A stretch of 12,809 nt of DNA from CANHEE01 sp043777755 (lineage in GTDB: Bacteria; Bacteroidota; Bacteroidia; Chitinophagales; Saprospiraceae). The position numbers and the translations under genes were made by a program. The stretch spans positions 1 through 12,809 of the forward strand of contig JAYWHK010000062.1 of the NCBI GenBank assembly GCA_043777755.1, read 5' to 3'. Positions within the stretch are counted from its first letter, which is position 1. The number at the start of each line of letters is the position of its first letter. Shown here one piece after another: positions 1 through 5,634 of the stretch. The notes below the pieces were generated by a model. It had not been told where the DNA came from. It saw only the letters and a program-made list of their open reading frames with translations, and searched no databases.

Positions 1-30
1 GCTACGGATATTGCCAACGCTACGGAAAAC

Positions 31-78
31 AAAAAACCTGTATAAATTGACATTCATGTCAATTTATACAGGTTTTTT
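31..78. terminator. Bidirectional intrinsic terminator hairpin
   Basis: A perfect inverted repeat pairs 31-53 with 56-78, with a loop of 2-4 nt. It has an A6 tract on the left and a T6 tract on the right, so it can end transcription from either side. On the minus strand it lies downstream of the T9SS gene ending at 162, separated from it by the heptamer repeat. On the plus strand it would serve whatever lies beyond the left edge. Bases 1-30 carry nothing I can call. Confidence 0.9.
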
Positions 79-162
79 ATCTAATATCTAATATCTAATA
101 TCTAATATCTAATATCTAATATCTAATATCTAATATCTAATATCTAATATCTAATATCTAAT
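79..162. repeat. Twelve perfect tandem copies of a 7-bp repeat (ATCTAAT)
   Basis: Twelve uninterrupted units of ATCTAAT (ATTAGAT on the minus strand) run from the terminator hairpin to the stop codon of the T9SS gene; base 162 is shared with that stop. The copies are identical, as expected of a recently expanded, slippage-prone microsatellite. The array lies in the 3' untranslated region of the minus-strand gene, so copy-number change would alter the distance from stop to terminator but not the protein. Confidence 0.95.
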
Positions 163-2069
163 TAACGCTGTACCACAAAAGATTTTGTGATTGCACCATT
201 ATTAGTTGAAATAACCATTTGGTAAGTACCATTTGCTAAGTTATTCACATTCAACGTTTTAACATCAGTTTGGATGTTGTCGTAAGTTGCGTTCATAACA
301 GATTTACCAGCCATATCTACAATACGAACATCAACATTTTCCATATTTTTTTCAAAATTGAAATTGATATTAACATATTCAGCCGTAGGATTTGGACCAA
401 CTTTAACCGAAGTTTCAGCCAATTTAATGTCGTCAGCACCAGTAGTATTAGGAACTACATTCCAACGAATCGACGGATAAAAATCAGAACCAAAACCTCC
501 ACTGTAGAACTGATCCGAAGTAAGGTCTAATACTGTTGCATACGATGGTAATTCCAATTCACTATAAGCCAAGCGAGTTGCGCCATAATCCAACTCATCG
601 TTTGCAGAGAGTGTTGGTGTTGTTAATAATTTTTTAGAACCATCATACTCTACCATCGCAACGTAATAAGTATCATCTTTTAGTTGAATAGGTTTTGAAT
701 CATCATCAAAATTAGGAATCTTTACTTTCGTCAATTTTCCAGTAACAGAACCTGTTGCGGGAGCTTTTTCTGTACCAAGAATGACATATTCTAAGAAACC
801 AACGATTTTTAACTCACTCATATCATTGATAGCTGTATCTCCATCAGTATCTTCCCATTCACGGATAGAGAGGTAGAATGTTTGACCTTTTACAGCTGTA
901 GCATTTTCAAGACCAAGCTCTAATGTTCCTGATTTGAAACCTTTGCCTTTTGGTACATAGAAAACATTCCCTAAAGCCCAAGAATTGTCTTTGCCTTCAT
1001 CTACATAATTAGCGGGAGTCACGGTTCTTGTACGCATACGCTCTTTTGCAAAAGTAGAATCCGTTACAGAAAATCCAAAAGCAACACTATTGTCTAAAAT
1101 ATTATAATCTTTTTGTGCGCCAACAATGTTATAAGTACCTGTATAAGCACCTTTTACCTTAGGCGTAAAAGTTGATTTGAACAACTGATTCTCAATTGTA
1201 GTATCTTTTGGGAATGGAGCATATTTTAAACTATCGCTGAATGCTACCGTTGCACCTTGCTTGATACTTAAAGAATGTGTTGCATTTTGAGCTTTTCCAC
1301 CCAAATTTTGAACATCATTTAAGAAAGGCATCGGACGCACTTGTGATAATGGTGTACTGAAATTTTCAGGAATTGCGAAGAAACTCTTATTTGCACGCAA
1401 GTTGTATTCTTCCAAACGCACCACAGAAACGTCATCAACAAGCCAGACATAATAGTTACCATCAAAAACAAATTTGAACTTAAAATTAGCTGTTCCGCCA
1501 GCACCAGGCATTTGCGCACGCATAACCATAACAGTACTGCTTGCATTTGCTTTTACAAAGTCGTTATCAACTAAAGCAACTTTTTTGCTCCATGTAGTAC
1601 CACCATCGTTGCTATACTGCAAGTAAGTTTCGGCATTGTAGTTACGGAATGATTGAGAAAAAACAACAGCCACACCGTTTTTTTCTGCTGAAAGGTCAAT
1701 TGTTGGAGAAATTAATTCGCCTGCATTAGGACCAGGAGCATTACCCGTTTCGAAAGCACCTTGAACACCACCATTGTCTAAATAATCAGAATTGAACATA
1801 GCTGCACCGTTTGCTTTTGATACAGAGTTTAGAGTTTGAGTTGAGCTGTAAGCACCAGGATTTCCTGTTGCATCAGCTGACCAAGTCCAAACAGCATTTG
1901 CTATCTTTGTAGCATCTTTTGATTTTAAGCCTTTTGTCGTCCAACCGTTTAATCCACCGTCAAATGAACCGTCTTTTGAGTCTTTACCGCCCCAAAGTAG
2001 CACATCTTGTGCTGTTGCTGCAAATGTGAACATTACAGCCATTAATAGCATGAAGTAATTTTTTTTCAT
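162..2069 (-). CDS. Secreted T9SS type A sorting-domain protein
   Basis: A 635-residue exported protein. Residues 1-20 form a signal peptide (MKKN, hydrophobic core, cleavage after ATA/Q). Residues about 25-220 look like a choice-of-anchor J/MAM-type beta-sandwich: GELISPTIDLS, then FSQSF, TYLQYSNDGGTTW and a closing VWLVDDVSVV. The middle is Gly/Thr/Asp-rich beta structure without a recognised enzyme motif. The last ~85 residues are a T9SS type A sorting domain, with VGPNPT, VDVRIVDMAGKSV, LNVNNLANGTYQMVI and the terminal KSFVVQR. By family knowledge this domain directs outer-membrane translocation by the type IX system, usually followed by removal and surface attachment or release. The ATG at 2069 fits the signal peptide and there is no better start upstream. 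The gene looks monocistronic: a -7-like box lies about 50 bp upstream, and the heptamer array and terminator follow. The substrate or ligand is unknown. Confidence 0.9.
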   Translation of the reverse strand: MKKNYFMLLMAVMFTFAATAQDVLLWGGKDSKDGSFDGGLNGWTTKGLKSKDATKIANAVWTWSADATGNPGAYSSTQTLNSVSKANGAAMFNSDYLDNGGVQGAFETGNAPGPNAGELISPTIDLSAEKNGVAVVFSQSFRNYNAETYLQYSNDGGTTWSKKVALVDNDFVKANASSTVMVMRAQMPGAGGTANFKFKFVFDGNYYVWLVDDVSVVRLEEYNLRANKSFFAIPENFSTPLSQVRPMPFLNDVQNLGGKAQNATHSLSIKQGATVAFSDSLKYAPFPKDTTIENQLFKSTFTPKVKGAYTGTYNIVGAQKDYNILDNSVAFGFSVTDSTFAKERMRTRTVTPANYVDEGKDNSWALGNVFYVPKGKGFKSGTLELGLENATAVKGQTFYLSIREWEDTDGDTAINDMSELKIVGFLEYVILGTEKAPATGSVTGKLTKVKIPNFDDDSKPIQLKDDTYYVAMVEYDGSKKLLTTPTLSANDELDYGATRLAYSELELPSYATVLDLTSDQFYSGGFGSDFYPSIRWNVVPNTTGADDIKLAETSVKVGPNPTAEYVNINFNFEKNMENVDVRIVDMAGKSVMNATYDNIQTDVKTLNVNNLANGTYQMVISTNNGAITKSFVVQR

Positions 2070-2119
2070 GTAAAATTTTTTTTATAAGTTAAAAAATAAA
2101 TTATTTAAAAATAGGAAAG

Positions 2120-2127
2120 CAAAAGTA
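2120..2127 (-). promoter_or_regulatory. Candidate -7 box for the T9SS type A gene
   Basis: The minus strand reads TACTTTTG, matching the Bacteroidota -7 consensus TAnnTTTG, 50 bp upstream of the ATG. A clear -33 TTG at the usual spacing is not visible, so this is a candidate only. Confidence 0.45.
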
Positions 2128-2320
2128 AATAAAATCTTTATATATTGTACCTTACATGACAAATATTTAGATAAAAAACGATGTGTTGTTGGAAATTATT
2201 AAATTGGAAAGTGTTTTTTATTACTTTTAGCCTTTTTAATTTTGACTTTAATTAAAGTGTGCAGAGGGAGGTAGAATTAAATCTAAATCTGCACAAGGAT
2301 AAATATCTCTCTTTTAATAT

Positions 2321-2365
2321 AAAAAAAAACTCCTGTACTTTAAGGTAGGAAAGGATACAGGAGTT
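2321..2365 (-). terminator. Hairpin plus U-run ending sRNA copy 1
   Basis: A 10-bp perfect stem with an 18-nt loop is followed on the minus strand by a run of nine T. As the stem carries the pyrimidine loop, it probably serves both as RNA body and terminator. Confidence 0.8.
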
Positions 2366-2391
2366 CAAAACATACTATGAGAAAACTACAC
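2321..2391 (-). ncRNA. Predicted small RNA, array copy 1
   Basis: Copy 1 of the array. The -7 box TATCTTTG (2403-2396) is followed 10 nt later by the conserved 18-nt block (2386-2369). A hairpin then pairs 2365-2356 with 2337-2328 (10 bp), followed by a U-run (2329-2321). The predicted RNA is about 65-71 nt and its 5' end is uncertain by a few bases. The loop (2338-2355) reads UCCUUUCCUACCUUAAAG in the RNA. Stem bases differ from the other copies but remain paired, which supports a real structure. It is not recognised as a named family, and the function is unknown. Confidence 0.75.
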
Positions 2392-2395
2392 GATG

Positions 2396-2488
2396 CAAAG
2401 ATACAGGATAAATATTCATATTATAAAAATTTTACATATAAAAAATATTCAAATTTATGCAACGGTAGTGATTTTTTAGAAAACGGTG
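2396..2488 (-). promoter_or_regulatory. sRNA copy 1 promoter with LytTR-like direct repeats
   Basis: The minus strand carries CACCGTT (2488-2482) and TACCGTTGC (2467-2459), start to start 21 bp, then 57 bp to the -7 box TATCTTTG (2403-2396). Two ACCGTT half-sites on the same DNA face, two helical turns apart, match the general binding pattern of LytTR-domain regulators. No -33 TTG is seen, as expected of an activator-dependent promoter. The regulator identity is inferred. Confidence 0.7.
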
Positions 2489-2710
2489 CTTTTGTGGCGT
2501 TTTATTATAATTATTAATTTAAAAAATATTTATTTTTATATTTTTCAATTGATTATGTATATTTTTTTAATTAATTTAATTTTGACAAATTAAAGCATTG
2601 GCACAAAAATTGGAATAGAGAACGCAGAGGAAATTTTTAATTGTTAAGGAAAATAAGCCATGATAGACAACCAGAAACAAAAGGTATGACAGCGACTTCG
2701 GTCGCACGAG

Positions 2711-2754
2711 AAAAAAAAAGCCTGCACCTAAGGAGGGAAGTTATAGGTACAGGC
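2711..2754 (-). terminator. Hairpin plus U-run ending sRNA copy 2
   Basis: A 9-bp stem (one G-U) with a 17-nt loop, followed by nine T on the minus strand. Confidence 0.82.
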
Positions 2755-2784
2755 AAGGATCAAACAAACATACTATGAGAAAAC
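2711..2784 (-). ncRNA. Predicted small RNA, array copy 2
   Basis: Copy 2. The -7 box TATCTTTG is at 2796-2789 and the conserved 18-nt block at 2784-2767. The hairpin pairs 2754-2746 with 2728-2720 (9 bp including one G-U), followed by U9 at 2719-2711. The predicted RNA is about 74 nt. The loop contains UUCCCUCCUUA, nearly identical to the anti-Shine-Dalgarno end of 16S rRNA, and so the most purine-targeting of the four loops. Confidence 0.77.
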
Positions 2785-2788
2785 ATTG

Positions 2789-2881
2789 CAAAGATAAGTG
2801 CCAACATTGATATAAAAAAGCCTAGTTCATACATTAAACGTTGCAATTTATGTAACGGTAGTATTATGAAAGAATACGGTA
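2789..2881 (-). promoter_or_regulatory. sRNA copy 2 promoter with LytTR-like direct repeats
   Basis: TACCGTA (2881-2875) and TACCGTTAC (2860-2852) lie 21 bp apart, then 57 bp to TATCTTTG (2796-2789). The geometry is identical to copies 1 and 4. No -33 TTG is evident. Confidence 0.7.
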
Positions 2882-2975
2882 TTTTTTATATCATATTTTT
2901 TTTTATTCATTTAAAAAATATTGGTTTTACAATTTTTTATAATTAAATAAAAGAAAAATTAGCTTAGGTATGGGC

Positions 2976-3018
2976 AAAAAAAAGTCCTGCGGGTTATAAA
3001 GGAAGGAACGCCGCAGGA
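2976..3018 (-). terminator. Hairpin plus U-run ending sRNA copy 3
   Basis: An 8-bp GC-rich stem with an 18-nt loop, followed by C and eight T on the minus strand. Confidence 0.82.
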
Positions 3019-3046
3019 ATATCAGGTAAACATACTATGAGAAAAC
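2976..3046 (-). ncRNA. Predicted small RNA, array copy 3
   Basis: Copy 3. The -7 box is at 3058-3051 and the 18-nt block at 3046-3029. A GC-rich hairpin pairs 3018-3011 with 2992-2985 (CCTGCGG core), followed by one C and U8 (2983-2976). The predicted RNA is about 71 nt, with loop CGUUCCUUCCUUUAUAAC. It is almost identical to copy 4 from block to U-run. Confidence 0.78.
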
Positions 3047-3050
3047 ATTG

Positions 3051-3144
3051 CAAAGATAAGTGCTGTTTATCGCATTTGGAATTGTATTTATTTTTAATAT
3101 GTTGATTTTGAAAAGCAACGGTAGTAAAATGAAAGAAAACGGTA
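3051..3144 (-). promoter_or_regulatory. sRNA copy 3 promoter with LytTR-like direct repeats
   Basis: Two perfect TACCGTT boxes (3144-3138 and 3123-3117) lie 21 bp apart, then 58 bp to TATCTTTG (3058-3051). This is the best-matching activator site of the four. Confidence 0.73.
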
Positions 3145-3382
3145 TTTTTACGCCATTTTAATTTTGAAATTAACGTTTTTTTAAGAAAATTGCTAAAATT
3201 TAGTCATGTATGTGATTAAAACGAAGTTTTAATAAAACTTAGTGAAATCAGATTTAATTGTTAAGTTGCGATTAGTGAAAATTTGTTTAATTAGATAAAA
3301 TTAGTGATTAGATAAAATACGCTAAGTTTTTAAGGAAATTGAAACTGTTAGAGTTGTAAAAAACACGCCTTGAGGTATGGGC

Positions 3383-3422
3383 AAAAAAAATCCTGCGGGT
3401 ATAAGGAAGGAACGCCGCAGGA
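3383..3422 (-). terminator. Hairpin plus U-run ending sRNA copy 4
   Basis: An 8-bp GC-rich stem with a 16-nt loop, followed by eight T on the minus strand. Confidence 0.82.
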
Positions 3423-3450
3423 ACATCAGGTAAACATACTATGAGAAAAC
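3383..3450 (-). ncRNA. Predicted small RNA, array copy 4
   Basis: Copy 4. The -7 box is at 3463-3456 and the 18-nt block at 3450-3433. The hairpin pairs 3422-3415 with 3398-3391, followed by U8 (3390-3383). The predicted RNA is about 68 nt, with loop CGUUCCUUCCUUAUAC. This is the only copy with a recognisable -33 TTG (3486-3484), 20 nt upstream of the -7 box. Confidence 0.78.
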
Positions 3451-3455
3451 TTTGA

Positions 3456-3548
3456 CAAAGATAAGGGCTGTTTTTCAGTTTAGCAAGTTACTTTTTTTTA
3501 ATATGTTCTCATTTTAAGGGAACGGTAGTAAAAAAGAAGAAAGCGGTA
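3456..3548 (-). promoter_or_regulatory. sRNA copy 4 promoter with LytTR-like direct repeats
   Basis: TACCGCT (3548-3542) and TACCGTTCC (3527-3519) lie 21 bp apart, then 57 bp to TATCTTTG (3463-3456). A TTG at 3486-3484 sits 20 nt upstream of the -7 box. Confidence 0.7.
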
Positions 3549-3600
3549 TTTTTGACGATAATTAAATTTAATTTTAACGTCGTTTTAACAATTTTAATGT

Positions 3601-3643
3601 AAAAACTACTATTGACGGTCATTTGGCTTCAATAGTAGTTTTT
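3601..3643. terminator. Bidirectional hairpin terminator between the sRNA array and the type B T9SS gene
   Basis: A perfect 15-bp stem pairs 3601-3615 with 3629-3643 around a 13-nt loop, with A5 and T6 flanks, so it works in both directions. No annotated gene feeds it on either strand: the sRNAs read leftward starting to its left, and the T9SS gene starts to its right. It may insulate the array from the next gene, or end a transcript not recognised here. Confidence 0.85.
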
Positions 3644-3715
3644 TATTGTGAAAACGTAGCGATGCTGGTAAAATGAGCTTTTGCAATTGAAAATCGTACA
3701 TTTATTTTATTTTTG

Positions 3716-3723
3716 TACCTTTG
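3716..3723 (+). promoter_or_regulatory. -7 box of the type B T9SS gene
   Basis: TACCTTTG matches TAnnTTTG exactly, 15 bp before the ATG at 3739. The TTG at 3721, which would extend the frame upstream, lies inside this box and cannot be the start codon. The leader must be only about 10 nt. Confidence 0.75.
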
Positions 3724-3738
3724 CAAAAAAATTACACC

Positions 3739-5478
3739 ATGCGACTCAAATCCATTCTTTGTTTTAGTCTTACTTTTTTTACTTTTACCCTTTTTGCTCA
3801 AATTTCTAATTTTGACCAAAGCAACGACGGTTGGAAAATAGAAGGCGACGCACAAGGCGCAACTGCCATTCCTCAATACCGCCCGACAGGCGGCAATCCG
3901 ACAGGACATCTATGGGCAAAAGACAACGGTACGGGCGGTATTTGGTATTGGACTGCACCCAAGCAATATTTGGGTGATAAATGCTATGCTTACGGGCAAA
4001 CGCTTTCTTTTGACTTAAAAACCAATACTTTAGACAAACAATTTGACAACAAGGATTTGATTATTGCAAGCCCTGGAATGATTTTGTATTACGACCTCCC
4101 GAATAATCCAGGCTTGGATTGGACGCATTATGACATCAAATTAGATGAAAGCGACAATTGGCAATTCAACTCCTTCCCTGCTGGTCCGAAACCTACTTCA
4201 AAACAAATTTTTCAAGTACTTTCTAATGTTACGGCTATCAAAATCCGTGGTGAATACTCAGGAACTGTTGATGAAGGTGGTTTAGACAACGTTTTTATGG
4301 GTGGTTATACGCTTTTTGACTTAGATGGCGATGATAGTTCTGGTGCTAAAAACGGTAATTTTACCAGCGATACTTTGTGCAACCGACAAGGAACAGTGTC
4401 TGTCAGATTGTGCGACGATGATGTTTCTTTGTTCAAAATGGGAACGGTTGATTCTATTCAGTTTTTTATTGATGCTTTTATTTTTGATTACGAATTTAGC
4501 GCAACGCCTTCTTCCAATATCGCTGTAAAACAAGCCACAAAAAACCGTTTGACGCTTTTGAACACCAACGGAAAAGCTGATACAACGGAGTTTAAAAAAG
4601 TTTTACGAACTGTTCGAGCAACATTTGATGCCAAGGATTTTCCCTATACTTTTAGTTTTTATGTTTGGATAAATACGCTTGATTTGGGACAAGAACATTG
4701 CGATATTTCAAGGGATTGTAACGTAATTGTACTTAAAAAAGAACCTTTAGCTACATTGTCAGATACGCTTTTATGTGGCGATGCAAAACCAATTTTACTG
4801 AAAAATTTATTAAAAAATCAAAAAGATACTTTTGGAATTTGGCTGCCCAAAACAAGCATAAAAGGTTTTTTTTCGCCAAAAATTGACAAAAAAGGTATTT
4901 TTTCATATATTAGACCACAAATAGATGAATGTCCAGCGGATACTTTACGGACGAAAATTGACGTTTTGGGTTTGCCTAAAAACGTACTTGGGCGTGATAG
5001 TACCGTTTGCAAAGATAGTTTGTTTGATTTGGATATGAGCCGTTACCCTTTTGACGATTTTGTTTGGAGTGATGGAACAAAATCGCCTTTTAATTCATTG
5101 TCAAAAGAAGGAAAATATTGGCTTACAATGTCTAAAAAAGGATGTTCTGTGTCCGATACGATTCAAATTACGAATGTGAACTGCAAACGTTGCGAATTTT
5201 ATGTTCCAAATACTTTTTCTCCCAATGACGATGGCGTGAATGATTTTTTTGAAATTTTTTCTTCTTGTGAAAAAATACAATCGTTTGATTTACAGGTTTT
5301 TGACCGCTGGGGAAACTTGATTTTTCAAAGCGACAACATCGAAAAAACATGGAACGGCACATACAAAGGCATCGTCGCCAATACTGGCGTTTATTCTTAT
5401 TTCCTAAAAACCATTACAGAATACAAAAACAAACCTTTTGAAACCTTGAAAAAAGGTGATTTGATGTTGATGCACTGA
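3739..5478 (+). CDS. T9SS type B (gliding-associated C-terminal domain) protein with laminin-B-like domain
   Basis: 579 residues from the ATG at 3739. Residues 1-21 are a signal peptide (MRLKSILCFS... ending FAQ). Residues about 22-190 resemble the laminin B (domain IV) fold: FDQSNDGWKIEG, YRPTGGNPTGHLWAKD, WTAPKQYLGD, YGQTLSFDLK and a closing VDEGGLDNVFMGG. The middle (about 195-480) has cysteine-bearing Ig-like beta segments. Residues 485-579 form the CHU_C/gliding-motility type B sorting domain, with YVPNTFSPNDDGVNDFFEIF, LQVFDRWGNLIFQS, W-N-G-T, GVYSYFLK and a terminal LKKGD. Family knowledge says type B proteins are exported by T9SS and often held at or released from the surface with SprF-type partners. 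A role in surface adhesion or matrix binding is inferred. Its own promoter lies immediately upstream, and no hairpin terminator is obvious downstream. Confidence 0.9.
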   Translation: MRLKSILCFSLTFFTFTLFAQISNFDQSNDGWKIEGDAQGATAIPQYRPTGGNPTGHLWAKDNGTGGIWYWTAPKQYLGDKCYAYGQTLSFDLKTNTLDKQFDNKDLIIASPGMILYYDLPNNPGLDWTHYDIKLDESDNWQFNSFPAGPKPTSKQIFQVLSNVTAIKIRGEYSGTVDEGGLDNVFMGGYTLFDLDGDDSSGAKNGNFTSDTLCNRQGTVSVRLCDDDVSLFKMGTVDSIQFFIDAFIFDYEFSATPSSNIAVKQATKNRLTLLNTNGKADTTEFKKVLRTVRATFDAKDFPYTFSFYVWINTLDLGQEHCDISRDCNVIVLKKEPLATLSDTLLCGDAKPILLKNLLKNQKDTFGIWLPKTSIKGFFSPKIDKKGIFSYIRPQIDECPADTLRTKIDVLGLPKNVLGRDSTVCKDSLFDLDMSRYPFDDFVWSDGTKSPFNSLSKEGKYWLTMSKKGCSVSDTIQITNVNCKRCEFYVPNTFSPNDDGVNDFFEIFSSCEKIQSFDLQVFDRWGNLIFQSDNIEKTWNGTYKGIVANTGVYSYFLKTITEYKNKPFETLKKGDLMLMH

Positions 5479-5497
5479 TGAGTGATAGTCTTTTTTT

Positions 5498-5533
5498 AGT
5501 CGTAAGTCAAGGAGTCGTAAGTCAGTAAGTCAA
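5498..5533 (+). repeat. Short GTAAGTCA direct repeats in a convergent spacer
   Basis: AGTCGTAAGTCA occurs at 5498-5509 and 5513-5524, and GTAAGTCA again at 5525-5532, with a related CGTCGTAAGG at about 5538. The rest of the 156-bp spacer between the convergent genes is A/T-only low-complexity sequence, including a weak hairpin near 5570-5586. No convincing GC-stem terminator was found here. Confidence 0.6.
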
Positions 5534-5634
5534 TTTACGTCGTAAGGAATAAGTAAAGTATTATTTTTAATATTTATAAAATATTGATTATTAGTAATTT
5601 AATTATTCATTATCAACTATTAATTATTAATTAT

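Larger units (their letters stand above)
2321..3548 (-). repeat. Array of four diverged promoter-sRNA cassettes in a 1.67-kb gene-free region
   Basis: This stretch has no plausible protein gene. It contains four imperfect direct repeats, all reading on the minus strand, with promoter boxes at 2396, 2789, 3051 and 3456 (steps of 393, 262 and 405 bp). Conserved parts in transcription order are: two TACCGTT-like boxes 21 bp apart; 57 or 58 bp of unconserved AT-rich DNA; TATCTTTG; 5-10 nt; the 18-nt block GTTTTCTCATAGTATGTT; 8-17 nt; an 8-10 bp hairpin with a 16-18 nt C/U-rich loop; and a T8-T9 run. DNA between cassettes is AT-rich and unconserved. Cassettes 3 and 4 are the closest pair and also share GGTATGGGC next to the terminator, suggesting recent duplication. 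Bases 2128-2320, left of the array, hold only an 8-bp inverted repeat (2258-2265 with 2288-2295). Confidence 0.85.

Noticed and set aside
270..530. Plus-strand ORF opposite the T9SS type A gene
   Set aside because: It is the complement of a conserved sorting domain, with no domain-like content; similar antisense frames at 1319-1546, 4321-4533, 5758-6165 and 6862-7392 are rejected for the same reason.
2258..2295. A fifth, degenerate sRNA cassette
   Set aside because: An 8-bp inverted repeat with a pyrimidine-rich loop on the minus strand is present, but the only -7-like box (one mismatch) overlaps the hairpin, and the 18-nt block, activator boxes and U-run are missing.
2371..2386. Short ORFs starting at the ATG of ACTATGAG on the plus strand of the array
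   Set aside because: No plus-strand promoter or sustained frame exists; conservation is explained by the minus-strand RNA.
2321..3548. CRISPR-like array
   Set aside because: Repeat units are hundreds of bases apart, imperfect and built from promoter and terminator parts; there are no regular short spacers and no cas genes.
3643..3909. Minus-strand ORF across the type B T9SS gene start
   Set aside because: It overlaps the terminator, the promoter and the signal-peptide coding region, and has low-complexity lysine/serine content.
3924..3930. Single AACGGTA motifs inside coding DNA (also near 4352)
   Set aside because: They are unpaired, without the 21-bp partner or a nearby -7 box, so probably chance matches.
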